DNA of 64,000 bases from positions 558,001 through 622,000 of the forward strand of contig JAJEKV010000107.1 of NCBI GenBank assembly GCA_021234155.1, given 5' to 3'. Shown piece by piece: positions 54,901 through 64,000 of the stretch (its first letter is position 1; each line of letters starts with the position of its first letter). Source of the stretch: Isoetes taiwanensis (Eukaryota > Streptophyta > Lycopodiopsida > Isoetales > Isoetaceae). The position numbers and the translations under genes are program-made. The notes beneath the pieces were generated by a model that was not told where the DNA came from, ran no database searches, and saw only the letters and a list, made by a program, of their open reading frames with translations.

Positions 54901-57900
54901 ATTTTTTATGTTTGCCCATTTATTGGAGTATTGTATGGCCATGCTTGGTTCATTTTTTGTTGTTACTAGACGTTCATGTCGAAGTTGTAGAGTGCTTTTT
55001 ATATGTCTGGAAGTGGTTTAGGATTAACCAGTATTTGCCAAGGTTTCTAACTTCTTGTTCGTTCTTGTCGAAGTTGTAGAGTGCTTTTGATATGTGTGAA
55101 AGTGGTTTAGGTTTAACCAGTATTTGCCAAGGTTTCTAACTTGTTTCTTGCGGCCAATGACTATGTTGAGGATCAACATTTATCTTTCTTGTTCTTTTAT
55201 GCCATGTCTTAGGCCTTATCTATCTATCTATCTATCTTATCTTATCTTATGAGGTGACATGGGTTTCGTCATTACATTATTACACCATGCTAGGTAAGTC
55301 TTAGCTCATTGATCTATTTTTTCTTATAGTTTTTTCACAAGGTGCTCTTATTTCCATTCTTCTTACCATATCCGAAAACATGTATGCATTTTTGCACTAT
55401 TTTCTTTTGCCGCCCTTGCTAATATATCTTGTTTTCCTATTGACATGGCCAGGTCACGTACTTATGCCGACCCTTATTTTGTTTTGCACTAGGATCTCAG
55501 TTGGTTGAAACCTTAGTATTAGCTTCTTTTGTTCTTTTAGTCTCATTTGTGGCATTGTCCAATTTAGTCTTTTGCTTCACATTAGTTTATTCATGATGTT
55601 TGTTGATGTGCTCTATGTTCATCCTTAGCTTTGCCTTGTGGTTTTGCCAGTTTAGTCTTTTGTATCACATTGTGATAGTTAGTCATTTTTTGCCTGTTGT
55701 CCTTTTTTCTTTAGATTGTTACATAGTTCCATTGATGCCACTATATTCTTATTAATTTTCATCCTTCCCATCCATCTTTCTGCTTCATCAGTCCCAATTT
55801 GTTGTTAGTTAGCATTTTTGCTCCTTTACCCCATTGGTTCCATTTTTGTTCATGGGCTATTTGCTAGTTGTTGTCACTCCTTGACTTTGCTTTGATGCTT
55901 CATTACACATACCTTAGTTTAGTTTTATCTTCAATGGTCCATTCATTTACATGCATCACCTTTATTACTTTGTACTTGGTTAAATAGAACATTTGCGACA
56001 TTTTGTTGTCTTTGTCCCAATCCTCTTTGCTCGCCCCTTGTTAGCAAAGGTTTAGTTATGAGAGAGATATATGTTTCATGGCTTTGTGGATCAGTATCAA
56101 TTAGCGCATTTCTTTAGTTATTGGTATTTTTTATCTCTTTATAGTTACTATTACTATAGTTTGGTTGAATGCTTGCGTTGGTCATTAGTGGTGCAATAGT
56201 CTCTGGTTGTTGGTTGATTAGTCACACTCCGTATCCTTTATGGCAGTTGGTTTTGACCTTCTTTATGGGTTGATTGATTTATTTGACTGTGGACATTGTT
56301 GTATTTATGGCCTATAGGTATCGAGCTTGTGACTCTCGGATCGTTCACTTATTTTTTCTATTATCCTTGAAATGATTTTGGTCTCGTTTTGCTCCATGCT
56401 GGGTGATTTTTAGCTCGACGTTATGTGTTTGGAGTTTCATACTAGGTGCACTCTTATTTCTTTGTTGTTTTTACCATCACCATAGATACATGCTTGCCCC
56501 TTTACTTATATTCATTTATGGTTAGATTTTATTTGCTCTCCATTAGTATATATCTTGTTTTGTTTATGCTTTGTCTTAGTATTGCCATGGTCAAGGTACC
56601 ACATGTATCAGCGTTATCTTTATTTGGGCTAAGATCTTGGTACTACCTTCATTTCCTTCAATCCTTTTTTGTTTCATTGTTCAGTATAGGTTTTTGCTCA
56701 TTCTATTTGTCCTTGCAATTGTTTCCTAGTTCCCTTTTATCCTATTATTTCATTTGTTTCCTTCTTTCATGCTACTTTATTTTAAGTTTGTTGTGCTTCA
56801 TGGTTCCATACCATCTTTTGCAGTTGTTCCCTTCTATGTTAAATTCTTTAGCTCGATCTGCTTTGCTCTCGTCCTCTGTGTTGCATTCTTCCTGTTGCTC
56901 CATGTACTCCATATTTTCTATAGCACTATTAACCTCATTATACATTATTCGTGTCCATCTAGAGATCTTTTTCTTTGCTGAACATTCATTATGCGATATG
57001 GGCCCTATTGCCTCGATTGTTGTATTTCATGCATTAATTTTTCTCATTTAGAAGTTCAATTTTATTTGTTCATTTGGCCGCACTCTCATTCTTTTGCTAT
57101 TTGTCACGTCTCACTTTGTTACTGATTGTTTTCAGGTGTTTTGTTCTCGCTTGTTCATTGTTAGGAGTTCATTTTGGTTGGTTTGTTCCTTTTGTTTTTC
57201 GTTGTTTACTTTTGCTACTCTTGGTGTCGCATTCCACCTTATGCTCCGTCCATTCTTCTTTTTCTACCACCAAGTCCCTTTGCTTTGCTCCTCTATTCAC
57301 TCCATTTAGTCATCTAGCCTCATCATTATCATTTGCTCCATTAATCCCACGTTTCCAATTTGTTTTTATCTACTCCTTGCCAGTTGTTCTACTCTTTCAG
57401 CAGTTCCTATATCCCATTGGCCTACTCTTTTGTCCACTTTAGTCTCGTTCTTTTGCCCCCTTGATCTTAATTTGGCATCGGAGTTGCCTTGGATGTTTCG
57501 CGAGTTGCTATCCTTCGACTTTGCCTCATCAAGACGAATACACATACTTGGATCTCTTTTTGGCACTTCATTGAAGCTAGTCATTTACATGGTGGCAATT
57601 CATGTTGCATCCATTTCCAGGTTTTGTCATGTTGCCAGTTTTGTTCTTTTTACCTTCATTTTCTTTGTTCTCCATTCGGTGCTTTGTCCCTACTGTTACA
57701 TTTTCCTGCGCTTATGCTTTGTTTTATTTGAGTTCACTTTTGCATTATCCATGCCATATTAGTTCAGTCCATACTCCAATGCTTTAACCTTTCTATCCTA
57801 ACTTTGTTTACTTTATTGGCCCCATTTGTTTCGTTTCTACCTTTTTTGCTCTTCATATTCCACCAGTTCCTCTGTTCATGTACCGTTTCGTCCTTTAGTC

Positions 57901-57987
57901 CCTTCAGCATCTTTGTCTATTTTTTGTATTTTGTATTCCGTGTATTTTTTAGTATCAGTGATGGATTTGAGTTAGCTTCCTCTTCTG
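51911..57987 (+). other. Interior of the SDR-like element, pyrimidine-rich, no gene called
   Basis: The plus strand is dominated by T and C from about 53.2 to 58 kb, with frequent TTTTGTCCTCT, TAGTTTCA and TTTACATGCAT words and diffuse internal duplications (for example 54,975-55,040 with 55,068-55,140). Open frames up to 201 codons (56,446-57,051) consist almost wholly of Phe, Leu, Ser, Cys and Tyr. These follow from composition and show no conserved motif. No reverse transcriptase, integrase, recombinase or transposase could be recognised. Confidence 0.5.
54968..55142. repeat. Two-copy tandem repeat, about 97-bp unit
   Basis: GTCGAAGTTGTAGAGTGCTT through AACCAGTATTTGCCAAGGTT and TCTAACTT occurs twice with about five differences. 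Confidence 0.85.
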
Positions 57988-58017
57988 TCGGCTGATATAT
58001 CTTGTGTCTAGGACCTT
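57988..58017 (+). repeat. Segment B1 (30 bp)
   Basis: TCGGCTGATATATC followed by TTGTGTCTAGGACCTT, identical to 58,957-58,986. Only nine bases (GCCATAGAA) separate it from A2. Confidence 0.8.
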
Positions 58018-58026
58018 GCCATAGAA

Positions 58027-58192
58027 TGTCACGGTTCTATTGCGAAGTATTCGCAATAGAACCGCCATTCTTTGGCAAGGGACGTTGCTATTCCAGGACT
58101 GCCTTCTTCTATATATACTCTTCCTTTTCAGTTTTTCCTTTATCGGCGTTCTCTTGAGCTAGTTCTCTACTTTATTCTGTTCCTTCTAGCTT
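58027..58192 (+). repeat. Segment A2
   Basis: It is identical to A1 except one base, including the hairpin and TATA box, and then diverges completely from the sequence after A1. The match shows either a recent event or active homogenisation. Confidence 0.85.
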
Positions 58193-58274
58193 CCCTTATC
58201 CCTCCCACCCTGACATGGTTCATTCTATGGTGTGGTCTAGTGGTCTCCAATTTTTATACATTTCTCTGAGTTTA

Positions 58275-58615
58275 TTCTCGGCATGGTGTTGTAGCCTTCT
58301 GGGCAATATCTATTTTAGTTTTCTCCTGCTTCTCTATTCCACCAGTTTCCCTTGTCCTTTCTTCCTTGATGAATTGTTTGCACTTGATCGTGTCTATTTT
58401 CCCGTTTGTTTCTATATTCTTGATGTGCATTCTTCATTTTTTTCTCGGCGTGGCATGGTAGCCTCCGAGGCATATTTATCATTCTTTCTCGGCGTGGCAA
58501 TGTAGCCTCCGAGGCAGAACTAATCGAATGTTTTTTCCCGTGATGGTCATTCCGCGGATGGTTCTCAATTGGTCGGCTGTTGTTTCCTTCTCGGCGTGGC
58601 CCTGGAGCCTCCGAG
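58275..58615. repeat. Four copies of a CTCGGCGTGGC hairpin motif
   Basis: TTCTCGGCGTGGCAATGTAG followed by CCTCCGAGGCA and variants occur at about 58,275, 58,442, 58,486 and 58,588. CTCGG and CCGAG within each copy can pair as a stem. All lie between A2 and B2. Confidence 0.7.
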
Positions 58616-58956
58616 TTTTACGCTAATTTTTATATTGCGCATTAGTGCACGTTCTTTCTTGTAGCATCTAACTCCCTGATGGGTTATTTTCTTTCAGCCT
58701 CAATTTTGCAGGTTATTTTTTAAAGATCTTGTGGCTGCCAGAGTACGCGGGGTCATACTTGCTTGGCGCAATGTTTTCGAGTTGTCTCTCACCTTTGCAT
58801 AGACCAGACAACGGACTCTTTAGTTTCTTCGTGCTCTCGATGATTGTCTAGTTTCGGAGCATTTAGTTTTCAAGTTTTCAAAGTTTTCTACCCTTAGTAA
58901 GGGGATCAATTTGTACTCTATGATTTTACAAAGCTCAATGAGAACACCACTTCACT

Positions 58957-58986
58957 TCGGCTGATATATCTTGTGTCTAGGACCTT
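58957..58986 (+). repeat. Segment B2 (30 bp), element end
   Basis: An exact copy of B1, directly followed by the right target duplication TTCCCTGTAA (58,986-58,995; the first T is shared). Confidence 0.8.
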
Positions 58987-59009
58987 TCCCTGTAATTGGA
59001 GCTATGCGA

Positions 59010-61765
59010 AAGCTGAATGCCTTAGAATAGCACTTCTCTTTTGGGATTAGGCAACAATTCCTCTTCTGAAATCATCAAGTAGAAAGCCCTACCTGGTACC
59101 TCTTTTATCAACCAGAAATGGGCCTTCTCATGGGCTTTGACATTTGGATAGATGCTTCTCCGTGGTCCTTCATAAAACTAATTGCCCTTCCTCAAATGGA
59201 TTGACAACCTATAACTTATCTTTGATAAGCTTTACTTTTTTTTTTTGCCCCATATTAAAGTCTGCTGCTTCTTGTCTCATCTCTTGCAATTGGAGAAAAT
59301 CATCCATCCTGTTATGCACCTGCTTTGGAGTTGGAACTTCTTCTAAATTCTCATAATAAAACTCAATAAATGAACATAGAGGAGTGTCCAAATGAATAGG
59401 CAACACAACTTGCACTCCATAAATCAATTCAAATAGTATAAATCATGTAGCCAACTTGCAAGTACACCTAAAACTCCATAAGGCATCTGCAAGGCTTTAT
59501 GCCAATTTCTTTGATTATCCTTCACTGTTTTAGACAAGATGGCTTTCAGCTTGTCCATTTCCCCATGGATAATAAGCAGAAGCTTGCACATGTTGAACAC
59601 CAATTTTTTCTATTAACTGAGCTACTACTTTCACTATGAAATGAGTTTCCCCATCAGACAAAATAATGGTTGGAAATCACCAAATCGAGAAATCAAATTG
59701 TGATAGAAAAAGCTTAATGTGGTACTTTCTATAGCACGCTTTGCTAGAATTGCTTTTACCCACTTCGTAAATATGCATGTGGCTACAATATATACTTATG
59801 TTGGAAGATGGAGGATTGATAGGCCCAATGTAATCCAATTCCCACATATGAAATGGACCAACACTCAAAATAGGATGGAATGGCATGTTATTATGGCATG
59901 TTAACTACTTCTGCCTCTGACACTTTTCACATTTGGTCACAAAGTCTCTAGTATCTTTGTAAAGAGTTGACCAATAATATCCCCAATGAAGGATCTTCCT
60001 AGCTGTTGTTCTAGCTGCAAAATGCCCCTGACAATCATGTGCTTGCTGCAACAAATCGCGAGTCTGCTGACCAGCAATACACCTCAATAAGAGACCTTCT
60101 ATAGTCTTCTTATAAAGAGATATCTTCATGCACCACGTAACCAGTTGCTTCTACATTAAGAGCATGCTTTTGTTGCTTTGAAAATGATGAAGGATAAATC
60201 TGATTTTGTAAATACATGTTTATATTAGCATATCAAAGATCCACATTCTGAATGAACTCTTGTAATAATATATTATCATGAAATGCTACTTGCGGGTCTG
60301 TTTCCTCTTATATTTCAGCACCACTACTCAAAGCACTTGAATTACGAGCTCCTTGAACCATCTTAATATACTTCAATTCAAACTCTTGTATGATAAGAGC
60401 CCATCTTGAAAATTAAAGATATTGGACCGTCTTATCGTAAATGCATGGCAAGGGGTTCACATCCATATGAATGTAAACATACTGTACATTTGTTGAATTC
60501 AATTGTGAAGAAAGGAGATAATATCTATTCAAGGCCCACTTCAATGCCAACCCAAGATGCTCCACATGAGTCCAGTTCTGCTCTTATGGAGTTAACAACT
60601 TGCTAGCATAGTAATTCACATCATAATACTTTTGTTGATTTGTTTGATATAGTGTGACAGTTAAAGCTTGCTCTCAAACTGTAAAGAATAAATGAAATGA
60701 CTCACTCATTCTTGAGGAATCAGCAAAGTCCTCTTTCTTAATTATCCAAAATACCATTCAAATACTTCTTGAGGTTCCTCCATCCATCTAAAATGCTGGC
60801 CTTGCTTCATACAATCCACGAGTGGCTTTGTCACCTTAGCAAAATTGTACAAATATCATCTACTAAAACTGAGTTGACTATATAAGCTTCTCACTTGTGA
60901 TACATTTGTAGGTGGTTTCACCTTCTCTAAGGCTGCAATCTTACCATGATCCACTTATAGACCATTTTCTGAAACATAATTGCCCAATAGTTTCCCTCCT
61001 CTAGTGAAGAAAATACACTTTGCAGGATTTAGACTTATGACAGACGATCTGCACCTCTCAAGAACTTTTCTGAGATGATCCAAATAATCCTTTCTTGGAT
61101 TAGAAAAATACTGTTAAGTCATCTATAAAAACTTTCAAAAAGTCTAAAATATCATGAAAAGCATATGTCATAGCTCGTTGAAATGTGGCTGGAGAATTTG
61201 CGAGGCCAAAAGGTAATACCTTATAAGCATAGATGCCAAATAGTGTTCGAAAAGCCATCATTGCTTGGTGTAATGGATAGATTTGGATCTGATTATATCC
61301 TGAGTAACCATCCAAGAAAGAATAGGCCTGATTTCCTGCAACAATATCCAACAAACTATTTATGAATCTCTTTTTGTAGCGTTGTTGAGATCCCTGTAAT
61401 CAACGCATAATCGGATTGAGTATTTGACTTCCTCACTGGTACAATAGAACTGATCCAATCAAAATTTGGAACTGGTACAATAAGTCTCGCCTCCAAAAGC
61501 TTCATGACTTCGCCCTTTATTTGTTTCTCTATAGCTGGACTCATTCTCCTTTGAGCTTGTTGAACTGCTTTTGATCCTTGTTTCAAATCAATGGTATAAA
61601 CTACAACCTCTGGTGGAATGGCTTTCAATTTGTAATTTCTTGCTAAAACATCTCTGAATTCTTTTAACAAAGATATCAAATCACACTCTTTCTCTTGAGC
61701 AATATGACGTTCCCTGATCGTATACAATGCCCCGCATGTATAGAACTGGAGTTCATCCCTTCTGT
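59010..61765 (-). pseudogene. Ty3/gypsy pol remnant (gypsy-2): RT, RNase H, integrase
   Basis: Minus-strand order matches gypsy pol. RT at 61,727-61,100: QKECDLISLLKEFRDVLARN-type linker (reads QEKECDLISLL), YSFLDGYSGYNQIQI, VLPFGLANSPATFQRAMTYA and the catalytic box VFIDDLTVFF. A decayed RNase H follows (LLTPQEQNWTHVEHLGLALK-like, ALIIQEFELKYIKMVQG) at about 60,350-60,700. The integrase H2C2 zinc site at 60,129-59,905 has HDCQGHFAARTTARKIL and CEKCQRQK. Core start: MWELDYIGPINPPS (about 59,850). C-terminal part at 59,427-59,150: IYGVQVVLPIHLDTPL and FEEGQLVL. Many stops and frameshifts make it dead. The enzymes normally copy and integrate the element. Confidence 0.85.
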
Positions 61766-61777
61766 CAGCACAAACTT

Positions 61778-63237
61778 GCTAACATGAGCCCCCCTACCTA
61801 TCATCGAGCTCTTGATGATGAGCAAGAACCCAACGGGAAAGAATAGACATGTCATTCATCTTGTTTCTCTCAAGATCTACCTAGCTGCAGAAGCGCATAA
61901 AATATAAGCACATGCCATCACATGGAATACATATCCACCTCGAAGGGAGGCTCACCGTAACATATCTAAAACAACAACATCAGTAGCATCAACAAAGAGG
62001 GGGAATTCCTACCCAAGGCTCAAACTCATGGGGATTGACTGAAGGCTTGGGGTCTCTAGAAGTCAATGCAGACAGAATTCAAACAAATGGATTTTGCTGG
62101 CATAGAACATGATCGTTGGGTAGTCCACTCCATCCAACTCTCCTATACATTTGCAGATAGGCTTATAAGTATTGGGGATGTGACCGTGGCCTTCCAAGTG
62201 CATAGTCAGAGGAGCTACTCCGGGGTTGCATCTCCCCAATCTTAATGAGGCAGTAGGGGATCACTCCTCTCCAGAAGGTCCATGCCAACTACACGCGACC
62301 TAGAGTGCCACTGCTCGTACACGACTTGAACCCCACCGAGGCGATGCATCATCCAGGAGGTGTCGAGCCCATAGCTTGCCTCCACTTAGTGGCAAGCTAT
62401 TAGGCCTAGCCCACAATGTTCCCTGGTTCGCTACGCACCAGAGAGATCAACTGTAGTCAGACAATTGTCAGCCAGTCTAACCCCGCCACTCACACCCAGG
62501 CGGGCTCTTATGTACAGGCCACATTAATTGGGAATTAATGGGCTAATCTAGAATTATCAACTAAAGGCTCTAGATCTCTACCCCCCTTCCCAATACACAA
62601 GAGATGCACACAGAACAATACAATATCATCCAATGAACTGAAATAACAGAGTAAAAGATCTAATCTATCTACTCCAATCATGCATGGTTAGGTTCATTCG
62701 TTAGTGGCTAAGGTTCTTAGGCTCTAGAGGTCATCTACAGCTAAGAACTGATGCAATTCCGACCTAATGCCCATCAGGAAGCATGCGTTGACTAATAGAT
62801 TGGCCACTCATCCGGTCCTTGGCTGGCCTTTTGAAGGCGTCCATGCTGCTGGAATCCACTTAGATGCTTGAGTTTCGAGGATCTATTTCAAAATGCGAGC
62901 TTCACTGCTGCTAGGAGGCCGGAATGAGTCGGGCGCTTGAGCAATGCACGCTTCTGAGGCTAGAATCCGAAAAGGATGACTTATAGGGTTTTTGCCTCTT
63001 TTTGCCCATGTTTTAGGGTTAGTGTCTAATGGGCCATATGGTTCATATGGGGTATTCCCATGTGGCAATAAAGAATATATTCACATGTTGCATAAGCAAT
63101 ATAATGGGTTCTAATGGTTGTACCCCATGGTACAACTCTTTACAGTCGTCATGTACATGTCGTCGTAGTCGACATGTACTAGTGATGTGGCAGTATAATA
63201 TATGTATTTATACCATATTTTATGCTAGAACATCACA
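61778..63237 (-). repeat. LTR-like segment related to the inner element of the copia nest
   Basis: About 1.46 kb aligns in order with the inner LTR (37,437-39,008): CTCAAACTC-ATGGGG, GACTGA-GG, GCAGACAGA, TAGTCCACTCCATCC, GAGGAG-TACTCCGGG, CATCTCCCC, ATGAGGCAG and TCTACCCCCCTT. It ends GAACATCACA, parallel to GAACGTCACA. It is a diverged member of the same family, probably a solo LTR. The left boundary (TGCTAACATGAG or TGAGCCCC) is uncertain and no clean target duplication was found. It separates the gypsy-2 RT from the RNase H domain to its right. Confidence 0.65.
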
Positions 63238-63294
63238 AGTAAGATCTCATCCAATAGTAACCAATTCTTCTTGATCTCCTTGAGAAATATTAAT

Positions 63295-63400
63295 GTTCTT
63301 GACTGAGGTGGTGATTGTAATGAATGTAGTGAAGGTGACGACTGTGGTGAATATGATGAATGTATTGAATATGATGACTGTGGTGAATGTGGTGAACATG
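63295..63400. repeat. GTGAAT-type minisatellite-like tract
   Basis: Irregular repeats of GATGA, TGTGGTGAA and GAATGTAGTGAA words form a purine/GT-rich tract immediately beyond the RNase H remnant. On the minus strand it reads as Thr/Phe/Val/Ile repeats, probably a composition effect. Confidence 0.6.
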
Positions 63401-63439
63401 GACGGATCTGATTTACCCCATCCTCCGGAATTCGCACAT

Positions 63440-63893
63440 GCCACCAAGCTGCTTGCACCATTGCTGATTATGCTAAAGTATCCGCCACATTGTTTTGTTC
63501 TCTTGGAACATGTACCACAACGCACTGCTGAAAATAGGACTTCAAATCCATGGCTTGATGTAAGCCTCTCAAATTAGCACTTCAAACCTGAAATTGATCC
63601 ATAAGTTGTTGATACACCAATAAAGAGTCTCCAGAAATAGTCAAACAATCAATACGTCTCTTCTTTGCCAAAGTTATCCCTTGAATAAATGCATGATATT
63701 CATCCTCCTTATTAACGCTTGCATCGCATGGCATACTCAATGTAACAATCTTCTTCTTGTGCCCGTATATTAAAAATATGTCGACACCTCCATAAGTCTT
63801 GAGATTAGAGAATGCACCATCAAAATACATTTGTCCTTCTATAGTGGGCTGATTTCTATTTGTCCCGTCCATGCTTGATGTCAAAATCAGCAT
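63440..63893 (-). pseudogene. Plant/archaeal-type RNase H domain (RVT_3-like) of a gypsy element
   Basis: The minus strand encodes QMYFDGAFSNLKTYGG (first catalytic Asp in DGA), EDEYHAFIQGITLAKKR (catalytic Glu), LTISGDSLLVYQQLMDQFQV (Asp in GDS) and, after a stop, FQQCVVVHVPREQNNVADTL. This is the RVT_3 pattern (YFDGA, E-Y-A, SDS, H-PREQN-AD-LA) known as the extra archaeal-like RNase H of Tat-type plant gypsy elements. In those it usually lies after the RT and first RNase H; here it lies upstream of gypsy-2 RT in transcription sense, with an LTR-like segment between. It may therefore belong to a different, truncated element. It runs toward the window edge. Confidence 0.75.
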
Positions 63894-64000
63894 CTCTACT
63901 GGATCATGGTCAATACTTTACTGAAATAAACTCTCATAAATGTGTTTTTATATGAACTCCTCTCGCATGTTCACAAGAGTCTCTTGTAATTCACTTTCAT

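Larger units (their letters stand above)
51745..58985 (+). mobile_element. Unclassified 7.24-kb element with A1-B1-A2-B2 repeats
   Basis: A 166-bp segment A (51,745-51,910) is repeated at 58,027-58,192 with one mismatch. A 30-bp segment B ending GTGTCTAGGACCTT (57,988-58,017) is repeated exactly at 58,957-58,986. The order is A1-6 kb-B1-9 bp-A2-0.76 kb-B2. This split-direct-repeat order is typical of PAT/Ngaro elements of the DIRS group and can also arise from tandem Penelope-type copies. However, no tyrosine recombinase, RT or GIY-YIG domain is seen, and the 10-bp target duplication argues against DIRS. Segment A holds a 14-bp-arm hairpin and a TATA box. The interior is strongly T/C-rich on plus. 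Confidence 0.65.

Noticed and set aside
56446-57051. 201-codon hydrophobic open frame, membrane-protein-like
   Set aside because: It lies in the pyrimidine-rich tract. The residues are nearly all those encoded by T/C-rich codons and overlapping frames look the same, so the hydrophobicity is a composition effect.
51745-58192. Ordinary LTR retrotransposon with A1 and A2 as LTRs
   Set aside because: Ends are not TG...CA, no primer site follows A1, A1 similarity stops after 166 bp, and B1 lies before A2. These do not fit a standard LTR pair.
51745-58985. Mutator-like element with 9-10 bp target duplication
   Set aside because: The duplication length fits, but there are no terminal inverted repeats and no MURA-type transposase. 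The A1-B1-A2-B2 repeats are not a Mutator feature.

Overview
This window looks like repeat-rich nuclear DNA of a land plant. The evidence is the set of plant-type elements (Ty1/copia and Ty3/gypsy retrotransposons with Met-tRNA primer sites, an L1-like LINE, PIF/Harbinger, Helitrons, tRNA-derived SINEs) and broken pieces of plant genes: intron-containing transketolase exons, a PLS-class pentatricopeptide repeat gene, a DUF617/MIZU-KUSSEI1 gene and an RCC1-type exon. The style of the PPR remnant and the large decayed TE load fit a fern or another seed-free or large-genome plant, but that is only an inference. I found no intact host gene, and no rRNA, tRNA gene, CRISPR or bacterial sequence.

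Layout. 1-5.2 kb: non-coding DNA with short tandem repeats, two head-to-head tRNA-derived SINE copies and small foldback elements. 5.2-7.9 kb: LINE reverse transcriptase remnant (minus strand) abutting a 1.6-kb dispersed repeat (R1), which recurs at 15.2-16.8 kb and, split by an insertion, at 17.05-18.84 kb. 7,991-12,996: Helitron-2 (minus strand) carrying host exons. 13.1-14.3 kb: transketolase and DUF617 fragments. 19.3-23.2 kb: PIF/Harbinger element with a frameshifted transposase but an open Myb-like second gene. 24.4-26.0 kb: PPR pseudogene hit by a SINE.

26,936-47,956 is one Ty1/copia element swollen to 21 kb by two later insertions. Its 629-bp LTRs are flanked by a GCTAG target duplication. 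A minus-strand LTR element (29,393-39,008, duplication GTCTG) split its integrase, and Helitron-1 (42,219-47,858) sits in its 3' LTR. Removing the Helitron restores exactly 531+98=629 bp of LTR, which confirms the reading. Helitron-1 and Helitron-2 share the same 17-nt 3' hairpin and related 5' ends but carry different cargo.

50.6-64 kb: minus-strand Ty3/gypsy remnants. One is invaded by an unusual 7.24-kb element (51,745-58,985) with repeats in the order A1-internal-B1-A2-B2, no recognisable protein, a strongly pyrimidine-rich strand and about 10-bp target duplications. An LTR related to the inner element of the copia nest lies at about 61.78-63.24 kb, between the gypsy reverse transcriptase and a plant/archaeal-type RNase H domain.

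The elements do not cooperate in a pathway. The window records nested insertions in this order: copia first, then the inner LTR element and Helitron-1. The most unusual items are the A1-B1-A2-B2 element, the paired Helitrons with a bypassed internal 3' end, and the Harbinger element whose Myb-like gene stayed open while its transposase decayed.
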